This document shows, one piece after another, positions 12,501 through 24,500 of a DNA stretch of 64,000 nt. Both the position numbers and the translations under genes were made by a program. The DNA lies in contig NC_079877.1 in the NCBI RefSeq assembly GCF_029227915.1, forward strand, positions 25,567,851 through 25,631,850, read 5' to 3'. The notes under the pieces were generated by a model, which saw only the letters and a list, made by a program, of their open reading frames with translations, did no database searches and had not been told where the DNA came from. The DNA is from Hydractinia symbiolongicarpus (taxonomy: Eukaryota; Cnidaria; Hydrozoa; Anthoathecata; Hydractiniidae). How positions within the stretch are numbered: the first letter of the stretch is position 1; each line of letters starts with the position of its first letter.

Positions 12501-15500
12501 ATCTCAAATGCCGAAAAAATGTTTAAACACCAAAGTAATCATGAGGCACTACACAGCAAAAACCAATGATTTCGGACAGTCTTACTATCACAGCTTTTGA
12601 TGCAATTTGATGTTGCTCAACATTTTAAATTATTGTTTTTACTGTCTTACTTTGTTTATGATATTATGTTTGAAAATAATATCTGCGAATTTAAATTGAA
12701 AATATTTCAATTTAAATGAGCAAAACTTAACTGTCTATGGCACAAAAAGTAAGTAAAATAAGGTTAAAACAGTTGTTTATATAGTCCGAAGATGTACTTA
12801 GTGTATAAAAAGCTTAACAAATAAATACTTTTTAACTTTCAAACTCGTTTTAATTTTTGTAAATTAACAAACTATGGCTGTTATTTTTACCAAGGTTGAA
12901 ACAAATATGCAAAAATTTGGACGAAAAGTTACAAAAAGTGCCCAATTAAAAAGGAAAGTCAAATTTGCACTGCAAAATTTCAACCACTACTTTGCAGGCT
13001 GTATCCACAAGTGGAAATTATTATTAAATTGACATTATAGTTTACTTTCCAGTTAAAAAATCCCCTGCATTTCCTTGCTCGCATCCTTAGCAATTATGAC
13101 TATAAATTTTAAGAATATTATGGCAATTGAATGATTGCATCTTGGGTATTAATGCTGATAATAATTTAGTCAGCAGTAGATATTCCAGACAACTATTCTG
13201 CCCTACGAGGCTTATGTTTTAGAAAAAATGTGCCACAAGGGAAGTCATTGAAAGTAAAGAAAATGATACATCACAAAAACAGTTGGTTTGAGGATTAGTT
13301 TTTACAACTGGTATAGTACACCATTTAAAAGAAAAAAAATGGAATAGTTATCTAAAAAGTAAAACTGAAAAACATAAACTTTTAGTATAATGAACATTAT
13401 AATACCATGAAACGAACAATGATGACATCAGCCCAACCATTGACAAGACGACTCTGCATGTCTGGATGCATCCTTTTTAAAGCTTCCACAAGATTCTTTT
13501 TCACTGACTTCGTGCGTAGATACCAAAAGTCATACATATGAATGACAAATGCGATCAATAATCCCTAGGATAAGAGAAACCCTGAACACATACTCTACAA
13601 ACAATCTGCTTTGATGTGTTAACTGCCTATATTCAACCCATTATTTAAACATATGTATGAAACACGAGGGTAGGCGCAAAACGATAGAGTAGGCGCAGGT
13701 TAGCAACTGCCACCTGAAATGTGAAATTTCAGATTTAAGCTTCTGCACTGAATTAAAACCAAGAGCAACCATAAAAATAAGTTCTTAACTTTTACGCACA
13801 TTTCCACAATTAAAAGAGATAAAGTCTTCCCCCCCCAAAAAAAATAAAATATATAATCACAAAAAATGAGATTTGATCAACCAGTTTCATTGGAACCAAC
13901 CTTGCTTGCATTCGCACCATGGAACAAAAAAAATTGCATCATCACACAGAAACTAAATTTGATTATCACCAAATCTGCTTGCATTTACAGTGAGGTATTT
14001 AGTGGAATTTTGATACCAGCAATCGATATGCGTATCCAAATAACAGAGTGAAAATATGTACTAGTTATAACACGATACTGTGTACAACTGGGATATATTC
14101 TTCATGTTCAGATATTTCTGTTTCTTTAATAAAAAATAGCAACAACGATATCAGAACGAGAAAAATATAATTCTATATTGTATGAGGTTTTAGTGTCATC
14201 ATTCATCATCATTCTCGACTCAGCGTCCGTTTTCCATGCTAGCATGGGTTGGACAATGACCCTCTTCCAATCTGATCTAGACTGTGTTAGATCAAAACTC
14301 AACTTCCTCTGTAGCAAGTCTGTCCTTATAACCTCCTGCCAAGTCTTTCTTGGTCTTCCTCTGGGCTTTGCCCCAGGAACTATCAAGTCTCTACACTTTC
14401 TTACCCAATTATTCCCCTCCATTCTTTCCAAGTGCCCCAGCCAATCCAATGTTCTTATCTGGATAACATCTTTAATTCTACGGATACTTAGCCTGCTTCT
14501 TAGCTCATCTGAACCTAACCATTCTCATATCATTCCTTTCTAAACGGTCAAGATCTTCCTGCTTCACTGCCCATGTCTCACTACCGTACAACATAACACT
14601 TCTTACACAGGCCTCATACAACCTACCTTTTAACTCAATTGACAAGACTCTGCTAGTCAACAAAGGAAGTAACTCTCTGAATCTTTTCCAAGCAGAACCT
14701 ATCCTGCAAGTAACACTTCTTCCAACACCCCCTTCACTGCCCAAAATATCACCAGAAGTTCTCAACTACCTCTAACGAGCTACTGTTGTACATCATTAAA
14801 GCTGGAAATAATTCATTCTCTATAATCTCACCTTTGCAACGCTTGCATACAAACTGAATGTCAGCTCTTAACTTTCCACCAATACTACTGCACTTCTTAT
14901 GTACCCAATGCTTGCAAGTCTGACAAAAAATTGTTGTTCATTTCAAACTTTGTCACACAAAAAGTTACCTGAAACATTTCTCCGTCGACTTTCTACACAT
15001 GTACGTTACAAATCTTTAAAACAACGAAAGTTCTCAAAAGCACAAGTTGTTTATCCTTATTTTGATGATATATTACTGTGAATGCTGAGAAATTTTGAAA
15101 CAATATCATTGTATTTAAAAGTTGTCACATTCTCCAAATGTTTGTTTACTTTACAAAAAAGAAACAAAACATTGTTGTTGTTTTTTTGAACCTAGCAATT
15201 GAACATAAGAGTCTACGCTGTCATAATTTACTAACGAAGTATGAAATATTGTATTTTTGTTGCTTTGTTACCCAATTACAATCAAACATAATTTGGGCTA
15301 ATGATAACACATATTATTAAAGATTTAATGAAAATGAAAGGTTTTCATTAAATGGTTTAAACGTTTAAAACAATAATATTTTTTTCTATCAAAATCCACT
15401 GTTTTTGTTAGGCATAGTGAAGTTTTTACATTGTGAAGTCTTAAAACTATGGAAAAATACTGCCCAAACGATATGCCCAAATTATCTCTGGATATGTCAC

Positions 15501-18500
15501 TGTTGCAAAACTAAAAAAATAGGAATGATAACTTTCAGATCAACAACATAGAAGCTTTATGATCTCCACAATTCCTTACCACCTAAAATAGTAGTCACTG
15601 GCAGCTGGGTTTCAGAGCTGTCACCCCTGGGGAAACTACAATTTCACAATAGAAAACACATTTCTTTAAAATTCAACAATATGTGACAGATGATAAAGAT
15701 GATCTTACCAAAATATATAAATATCATAATCACAGAAGTCACACCGACTTTCATGTTTGCACATAAAAAATTGTTATTTACTATCGGTGGCATTGTCTTT
15801 TTTATACCGCATTGCCTGCTCTCTTGCTACTTGCGGTTATCATTTTGTGTGACAGACAGATGTATACTGGTATCATAATATAGATAACCAAGGAACTGCA
15901 GAAGTATTGTATAAAATGAGTGTAAGTTTAGCCATTAGTGGATTATGATGAAAGTTGAAACTTCAATAGTCCTTTAATTGTTCATCTTGTATAAGCTAAG
16001 TTTGTATAGTGGTATTTAAGAGTAGAATATTTGCATATTTACCATATTTTTATCCATTAGTGGATAAAATTCTTCTCGAAGCAGTCTTTCACATTCTGAA
16101 TTGAATTCCTCAGAACAACTTTGAAATTTGAACTCCATAACACGTCCCACCAATCTGAAAATATAAACATAATGAAGAAGCTGGATGTTTAAAACGGTCA
16201 TGTTATGTTTGTGCGTCAAAACTAAGGACACAAAAGTGAAACAATTTGGGTAGAAAAAAAGTTTACTATCAAAACATTTGTAAAGATCACTAAAGATCAT
16301 TAAAAAATAAACAGGATAGTGTTGACATATTATTTGAAAAGCTTTTTTCGTAAAGACATAAATTAAAGGGAACCCGAGGTATGAAATAATGTTGGGCTTA
16401 TATTACAGAGCTTAAAAGGTTGGTTAACAAGCCTTTTTAAATTTTCTAAAAAGCTTTTTTCATTCTCAAGATACAAATTTAAAGAATTTCAGATTTATTT
16501 ATGTTGCATAAATTATGATGTCATATTAAAGTAATAGCAAATTTTGACATTTTTTGTCATCATTGATTTTAGACCTACTGTAATAGTATAAATACTAGTC
16601 GATAAGGCCCGTCGAAAAATCCACTTAGGCAGAAGGACAATGGAAAAATAGGTTGTTTTAGATTTTTTGCTGACGTCAGCAGTGCAATTACAAAAATTTT
16701 AATTTATTCGTTGCCTGTACTGTGCAGTAAACGCTGACCAAGAAAATGTATATGATCATGTCTTTTTGATAAGCGTTTAATGAGATATAAGGGTTTTAAA
16801 ATTTTGCTGACGTCAGCAATGGCCAGTCAACCGCCCAAAAATTTTTTTTTAGAAATTTGTATACCTGCGGCCTTCATTGTATAGGTCTTGAAACGCTGAT
16901 CAAGATAATGTATAGGATCGCGTGTTTTTGACAAACGGTTGCAGAGATATTAGGGTTGGTGACGTCATCAACCCGTGTATTCCGAAACGGATTCGGGGAC
17001 CCAGGTTTGGGAAACTTACCCAAATTGGTCCCAGGTGGTCTCTAGTTACCTACGCAGGAGATGACGTCAGTTATTTCCACCCGTTTCCAAGTTATTTAGC
17101 CTCAAATTTAAAAGTGCAATGCAATGGCTTCACTAATTTTAATATACTTTCGTTTGACGTCAATATTACTTTAACGTCAAAGTTTGGTAATTTACAGAAC
17201 AAATTTATAGACGATGTTTTATAGACCTTATCAAAGAAGGTTTATCCACTTTGCAAAAGTCACAGACAGACAGAACTGGAGTATTATTATATAGATAATT
17301 TTTTTACAAAAAAAAATTGTTTCAAAAATATGTGGAGTGTTCTCTACCAACTTCCAATTTTTTTTTTTAAAATGTTGATTGGAAGTAGGATTAACTTCTT
17401 TTGGTCCGCAAACTTCTAACACAGTTTCTTTTGAAAAGCAAACAAAGAAATACATGTGTGAATCTCACTTTATAAGTTCTAACGATCACACAAATAGTTC
17501 TCCATTAAAGCTGCAAAAAATCATATGTAAATGAAGTTTTTTTTGGAGGGAGTGCTTAATTGAAGTTTAAAATAAAATAATCTCTCTTTCCTCATTTCTT
17601 CGATCAGTTTTGTTCTAACGTGTTCTAGAGTCATATTTTTTTCATTCTGTTTAATTTTAATTTATTTGGAAAGTTTGTTTGTTTTTTTATACCAACTGAC
17701 ATTTAGCACAACAGATTTTTCTTTTAATAGGATATAAATATTTAAAAAGTTGTCAGTAGTTCGCTTAACACCTTCTGCACATCTTTATGCTGTACATCTT
17801 TGTTGTAAAGGTCAGGTTGCACATGTGTTCATCGATACCTGCTGAAAATGACTTTGTCACATTTTATGTATTTTGATTATTTAAAGAAAAAGACAGCTTA
17901 AAACACAATAGAGCGAGCAAAACTCATTTTTTCACAAATTCTTAAATAAAAAACAAACAACAGGCTTTTTCAAAACAATGTGATAAAGTATTGTTGCTAT
18001 GGTAATAATGCTAAAGTGATTGATAAATATGATGCAGAAAAAAAAAAAAAAGAGCAAAAAATTAAAAGGCCTGGGACGAGCCAACAAGTGTCTTTTTGGT
18101 AAAAAAATATGTTAATCAATTCACCTTTATAATATCTATGCATGGGTAAAGTTTGAATGCATATCCCTTAACAGGTCTAAAATTATTGATGACAGATAAT
18201 ATCAAAATTTGCTATTACTTAAATATGACATCATCATAATTTATGCATAATTAAATCTGAGATTTTTTAAATGTGAATATCTTGAAAACAAAAAAAGCTC
18301 TTTAAGGAAATCCCTTTAAGGAAATAAATTTACACCATCAGAATCAAAATTTATACAAGAAGAACGTTAAAATATTAAAAACAAACATAACCATGACAAC
18401 AGCAGTAATGCAGTGAGTTTATCCAAGACCATAACGGATAATCACTTTTAGAAATAATTCTTATTTTAGTCCTATATTTTATTTTTGTACATTTGATTAC

Positions 18501-21500
18501 AGCCCTTTGAAATTGCTAAAAAGCTGGTTGGCAAAACTATGCTGCAGTGAGGATAACCTTTGACAGCAAAACATAAATAACTGGGTGTTCACCACATTGA
18601 TTTGTTGAGATCCTTAAAATTGCACTATCTGGAGATTTCTGCCAGTTTTATAGCGCTGGGCTATTAAAAAGTTAAAGAAAAATGGGATCTAAAACAGCAG
18701 CATTAATAGAGTTGAAAGATTAAAAAAAAAATGGAGAAATTAGAATAACTCATGTTCAACTTTATTCACAAATCAGCAGCATATTTTAGACACCTGAGAA
18801 CAATTTTGAAGAAAATTAACATGCAATAACTCTAGTCACCTTTCAGGAGTTGGTTGATTTGACGAAAGAAGAAGACTGGCCTTACTGGAAATTAAACCAG
18901 TCTCCTTCACACCACTCATCAAACCATCATGGCACTGGAGTAGAAAATCAGCTGTTGAGTCAGAAGGATTATTCAAGTCATTAATATTTACCAATAAGTT
19001 GGTGTCAGTTAAGATCTTCCTGACATTATATCTATGTAAAAAATAGTACATCATTATAAAGAAACTGTATTTTCCTACAAAAAATAATGATGCTCCTGAT
19101 ATTGAAAAACTTATTATAAAATTTAGTTCTGCATCAAAACTGGATATTTCCCCTAGGGTAAACGTTTATATATACAAAACTATATAGATATTTGGTAGGC
19201 TTTATCTTTAAAGAATTATCTAATTTCATATGTTTTTGCCAAAACTAAGATTTTACCCCTTCGTTGCGTTTACCCCTTTTTTTCAACCTTTTAAAAAATC
19301 CTATTTAGGAAGGCTGTATTTTTTTTCAATTCAACATAATTCCACTTTATATTTTTACAAAGCACATTATAAATCTGCATAGAACCGTTTGAATCAGAAA
19401 AGAAAAAATCGAAAAAGCTATACTATTTAGCTTGATTTTAAAACTCCCCTGCACAGATGATTATGTAGTGTTGGCGTGGAACGTTCAAGTTGACACCACT
19501 TAATCAAAAATGGACACTAAGAAAAAAAGGTTTTAACAAGAGACGATGCGATTTTTTCATCCGCATGCAATGTGGATGAAAAAATTTTGCACGCAGATGA
19601 AAAAATTGCATCGTGGAGCCGGGTAAAATGATGGGATTTTTTTTGTGCAATGCGACTAAATTTGTCAAAAAAATTGTTGCACAAAATCAAATCGATTTAA
19701 TTTCTTGAAACATTTTTTTTTTGAATGTTGCAGACAACATGCAGCAACGTTTCAGGTTGTTGCTTCGTCTCCCATGGTTTGCAACATTTTTTTGCTGCAT
19801 GATGATAATCTACCAATCAGAATACAGTATTTTCTCCCATCATTTTCTGGATAATGCTGAATAATCATAACAGAAAGTTCATAGTACAAGAATTGTTGTT
19901 GTTGTGTGGAAGAAAAGTTGAAAATGAACGAGCAAGAAAACCGAGCACTCATAAACTTTTATCAAGATAATCCAGTACAGTGGAAAAATGACGATCCAGA
20001 ACAACAATAAACAGAAAAGATCAGCAGTAAAAGACAGTTTATATCTTTCTTTGATGGAAAGCAAGAGGCACTTGAAAAAACTTTCCACTCTCTCCGTACG
20101 TGCATGAGCAAAGAGATCAAAAAGGAGAATGGAAATGACCCACCTAAGAAAAAATGGAGATTTTATGAAGAGATGATATTTTTGAAGGAGGAAATTTCTA
20201 CGCCGAAAAAAAAGCTCAATTTTGAATCAGCTGATATTGAGACAGTGATTAATTACTATCACTTAAATCCCCCTTTGTGGAATCATAATCTTGTAGAATA
20301 CAGGGATTGTGTTCTACTAAATGCACTTCTTGATAAATGTGTAGGAGAATTAGATGACAGATACAGCAAGGATGAAATCAAACAACAATGGAACAACTTG
20401 GTAACAACCTACAAAAGAGAGTATATGAGGCAAGAAGCGTCAAAATCTAGTGGATCTGGAACAAGGGATGTGTATGTTTCCAATTGGGAGTATTCCAACA
20501 ACATGACCTTTATCGAAGCAACGTTCAACACAATTGGTGATTCTATTGTACCTCCTTCAAAAAAGCAAAAAAAGGAATCAAAATCAGACAGAATCAGTGC
20601 AGAACAAAATGTAAAACTGGAAGTGTGGAAAGCTCTTCATTATCCTCACCGCCTGCATCACCACGTGAAGCAGAAAACCAATCAACACAACGCGAGCCTG
20701 ATCTTCGTGATAGAGCGCAGTTATTTGGCAGAACTGTAGCTGATAGCCTGATGCAGTGTGATAGTAACAATTGGTATATGTCGAAGAAGAGAATAATGGA
20801 TATCTTCTTCGATTATGAACATCAGAGGAGAAACAATACTGGATTTACTTTTCCTATGTATTCTCAAAGCACCCCAATCCCACCTATTCAACCACCTCAA
20901 CATCAAAACTACTCAAGTATGTTGCAGTTCAGCCAGGTTCCATATTCACCATTTAACGGAAGTAACTATTCAAATGAATCATACACAAGTTGAAAATCTC
21001 TCGAAAACAAACATATAAAGAATGTATATCTCTTGTTGTACATAGAACATACATGTGTTATTACTATTTGTTTCACTTATATATCTACTTTCGCACATTT
21101 CCATTGCCAGGGAACACAGCCTTCCTGCATAAAGTATTCTGTGAATTCTTGCCTTATCTCATTGGCCTGATTGCTTGCATGATTACCACGACTTGTAGCC
21201 AAGGGCATCCATGTATCTCTAATTTTATATGATCTCCAAGCACCTTCTATGATTGTACCATTTTCAATATCCTCATGATCGTCGAGTCCGTTAGGAATAT
21301 ATACTTTTCCAGCATCTGTGTCACGCCTCAACCAGTTGTGAAGGGCTATGGTGGCAACTGTTATCGTTCTAACTTCTGGCTCTATTAAGAATGGACAATG
21401 AAAGACACACCAGCGATTTGCAAGTATTCCAAAAGCGTTTTGAGAAATTCTTCACATTCTTGATAAGCGATGGTTGAAAATCTGTTTAACAACACTGGAA

Positions 21501-24500
21501 CTTTTGAAAGGGTAAGGTTTCATCATAAACTTGGTTAGGGGGAATGCATTATCACCCGTACAAACATACGGTATCATTAAACAGCGAAATATTTGAAATT
21601 TTTTTTTTTCATTTGTTATACCACAAAATACAGGATGATTTAGAAAGTGTGCTAATAAGCAAATATTATTGTTTGTGAATAAATGTAAAATTCCATGTAG
21701 AATTCTTGAATAAATTTTTTACTTAATAAAAAAATCAGGTCTTTTCACATAGTATTGAGAAAAGATTTTTCCCTCGCACTCGCCTTAAAGTGAAACCTTA
21801 AACAAAAACAAATCGTATTAAGACCTTCACTTGGAAACACTTTGATACCATTATAATTAATGAAATTTGCTAGGAAATGAAAAATTCTTTGATAAAAAAC
21901 TCCTTGTAAAAGAATAAGAAGAATTGAAACAAAAATTCTAACTTTCCCCTTGCTTTCTTTAGTTTGGACAAAGTTTTCTCTAGTTTTTTCAATCAAAAAA
22001 GGGGTTCCATGTTTTCTAGATTTGTGGCAACCCTGATAATCAGTACATAATAGCTTCAGTAATTTGACCATATTAACTGCTGTACAAATGCACATAAATG
22101 ATCAAAACCCAGACTAAATTTAAGTTACTGAAAAGTAAAAGTAGGAAAAAGTAACTTTGAGGAGAATTTTTTTAACAAATAAGTTAGTATAGTACATTTT
22201 TTTTGCTGGAATTATCTGAAGGATGTCCATAAGGGCTAGTTATACTTCTAAGGAAGCCAGTTTCTTAGAAGTATAAAAGAGGAGAAAATGTAGAGAAGAA
22301 GCAAAATTGTAAAATCTTTCTTTAATTTTAATTTTTTTTTCAGCTTTTCAACATACCCAGTCACGGACCCCATCTAATTACATGATTTATAGTTCACCTC
22401 AAGATAGTAACTATGGTAGTGCTGGATCATGAAGCTTGAAAAATGATGTCACAGTTTTTTCAATGTTTAAATTTGTTTTTTATTGTCTGGCATCACCGCC
22501 TTATATTTTATTCCTTCTTTATGTGGGTTGCGTCATTTATCAGCCTTTCTAATTAAAATTTTTTATGTCAGCATCTATTAGCCAATGCAAACCTTTGCTT
22601 TTCTGTTTTAGCCAGCAGTTATGCATTTTTGTCAACAAAATTTTCCAAGTATATTGCCTTTGCCATTTTCCATTTCACAACAGATTGGGACCAAACTTGT
22701 GTGGTTTAGTAAACACTAATAAATGCGTGAGTTGGCAATCATAGTAAAAAAAATGGATATAACTACATATTTTATGAAATGATAAAGTTATCTTATTGAA
22801 AAAAGTCCTAAATTTGCTATTCTTACTATTATATATAATTTTATTTATATTATAATCCACTATTATTATTATTATAATTTAATATTTGCAGCATTTTGTT
22901 TAAGTTTTCTTTATATTATTTTTTTCATTATTATTGAGAATTAATTACAATGCTACAGATTACATCGGTAATAATAAGGTGGCTGAATGTTAATAACTAC
23001 ACTGGTAATTCTGTGTAATGGACTGTATAAAAAATGTTTTAGGTTTTTAACAATGGTCTATTTAAATTACATTTACTATCCATTGTTTAAAATGTAACAC
23101 TTGCCTGGACGAGCCACTGGTGTGAAGGTTTCCACCACTCAACAAAAAACGATGTTGGAAGTCACGAGGGCAACCTTGTCCCATCATGATTATCATAGTA
23201 GCAGTGCTCTTCCCACAACTGCGATCTGGACTCACAAGAAGCCCAAATTTAGGATCATCAGCACCTAGGAATAGTAACAATAATCATACTCAATGTAGCT
23301 TATCAAATAAAAACACAACTGACATCATTTATCCCAGTGAACTAATTCTTTTGTTTTCATTTTTTTAGTAGTATATGCAGGCAATTTGAGAAATATTTTA
23401 GTGCAAACACATCTGCTTATTGCACGTGTGAATTAGTTGCCCTTACTGATGACAAATAGAATACAATAACTTATAGCTCATCTGCAAATACGCTATTCTG
23501 GCCCAACACCTTTGTGGTTAGTGATTGCCTGCAACACTAAGGCTGTGCTTGCAGCAATAGTGCTTACTTGCAAACTTGTCGGGTGTGAATTTGTGTGAAA
23601 AAAATAAGGGGTTTCAGTTTGTAGACATCAATGAATTATACATAACAAGTACATACAAACAATGAGGAAAATGTGGACTTTATCATACCTGCAGTTTGGC
23701 CACTTACAGTTTTGAACAACTGTACTAGAGCAAATGCTGAACTTAACATAAATGCACTCTGGTTACTGGCAAAGGAACGAGAGAGCTGACAGTACCTAAG
23801 GAAAAACATGAATAATATTAAGCCAGAAGTGATTTCAAGGAAAAACATAATGCTTGAATAAAAATATCAAAAGATTACACATTGACTATAGACAGAAATA
23901 GTATTCCCAATTCATATGTTTAAAGACTATCTTTTCATACATAAAGAATCTTGGAATTATCAGGCGTTTCTAACATAACTGTTTATTATGTGTAAAAAAA
24001 TATCATTGCTTTTTATGTTATCATTCGTTCACTGCATCATGTTTGTTATGTATTAATTGTGCTGTTGTTTTGTTACGCTATTTTTGTCAAACCTTGAATG
24101 CAATTACCCTACTATTATAATTGTCAACAAAGACAAGGACGTAATACTGGGCTGTATTGTTCCACTGTCAAGCTTTACTAAACCAAAGGGAACAACGCAA
24201 CAGCAATATTACCCAACTTCATTCAATTATTAAGATTTCATATTATGGAACTGAATAAAAGTAATGAAATTCAGTAACATACCTAGTAACAGTTTCAACA
24301 AAATATGATTTGTTTGATAACAGATCACCATTCATTTTTAATTCTGCGTCAACCATATCATATTCTGGCAAAAAAAAGTGTTGCATTTGTCCTTTTTCCA
24401 CCACCTCACCTTCAATAATATGGGTCTATAAAGAGCACAAGATTTGAAATTAGAATAAAAATGACAAGCCCAACTAATTATCAGCAACAATTTCAACTTC

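Larger units (their letters stand above)
19538..21600. mobile_element. degenerate PIF/Harbinger transposon
   Basis: Two convergent pseudogenes typical of this superfamily lie side by side: a MADF/Myb-SANT-like DNA-binding ORF on the plus strand (19,924-20,993) and the C-terminal part of a DDE_Tnp_4/HARBI1-type transposase on the minus strand (21,077-21,590). Upstream, 19,540-19,640 carries alternating TTTTTTCATC and GATGAAAAAAT motifs that look like terminal or subterminal repeats. I could not pair clear terminal inverted repeats, and the transposase N-terminus is missing, so the boundaries are approximate. It lies within an intron of the DUF927-like gene. Confidence 0.7.

Noticed and set aside
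14178-14543. 121-codon plus-strand ORF over the LINE
   Set aside because: It is the antisense shadow of the reverse-transcriptase tail on the minus strand.
16922-17224. 100-codon ORF in the dispersed element as a transposon gene
   Set aside because: The frame is broken in the other copies at 37 kb and 42 kb and contains no recognised motif.
21745-22095. 116-codon minus-strand ORF after the transposase
   Set aside because: It lacks transposase motifs and acceptor support; its composition varies along its length. I could not justify it as an exon.
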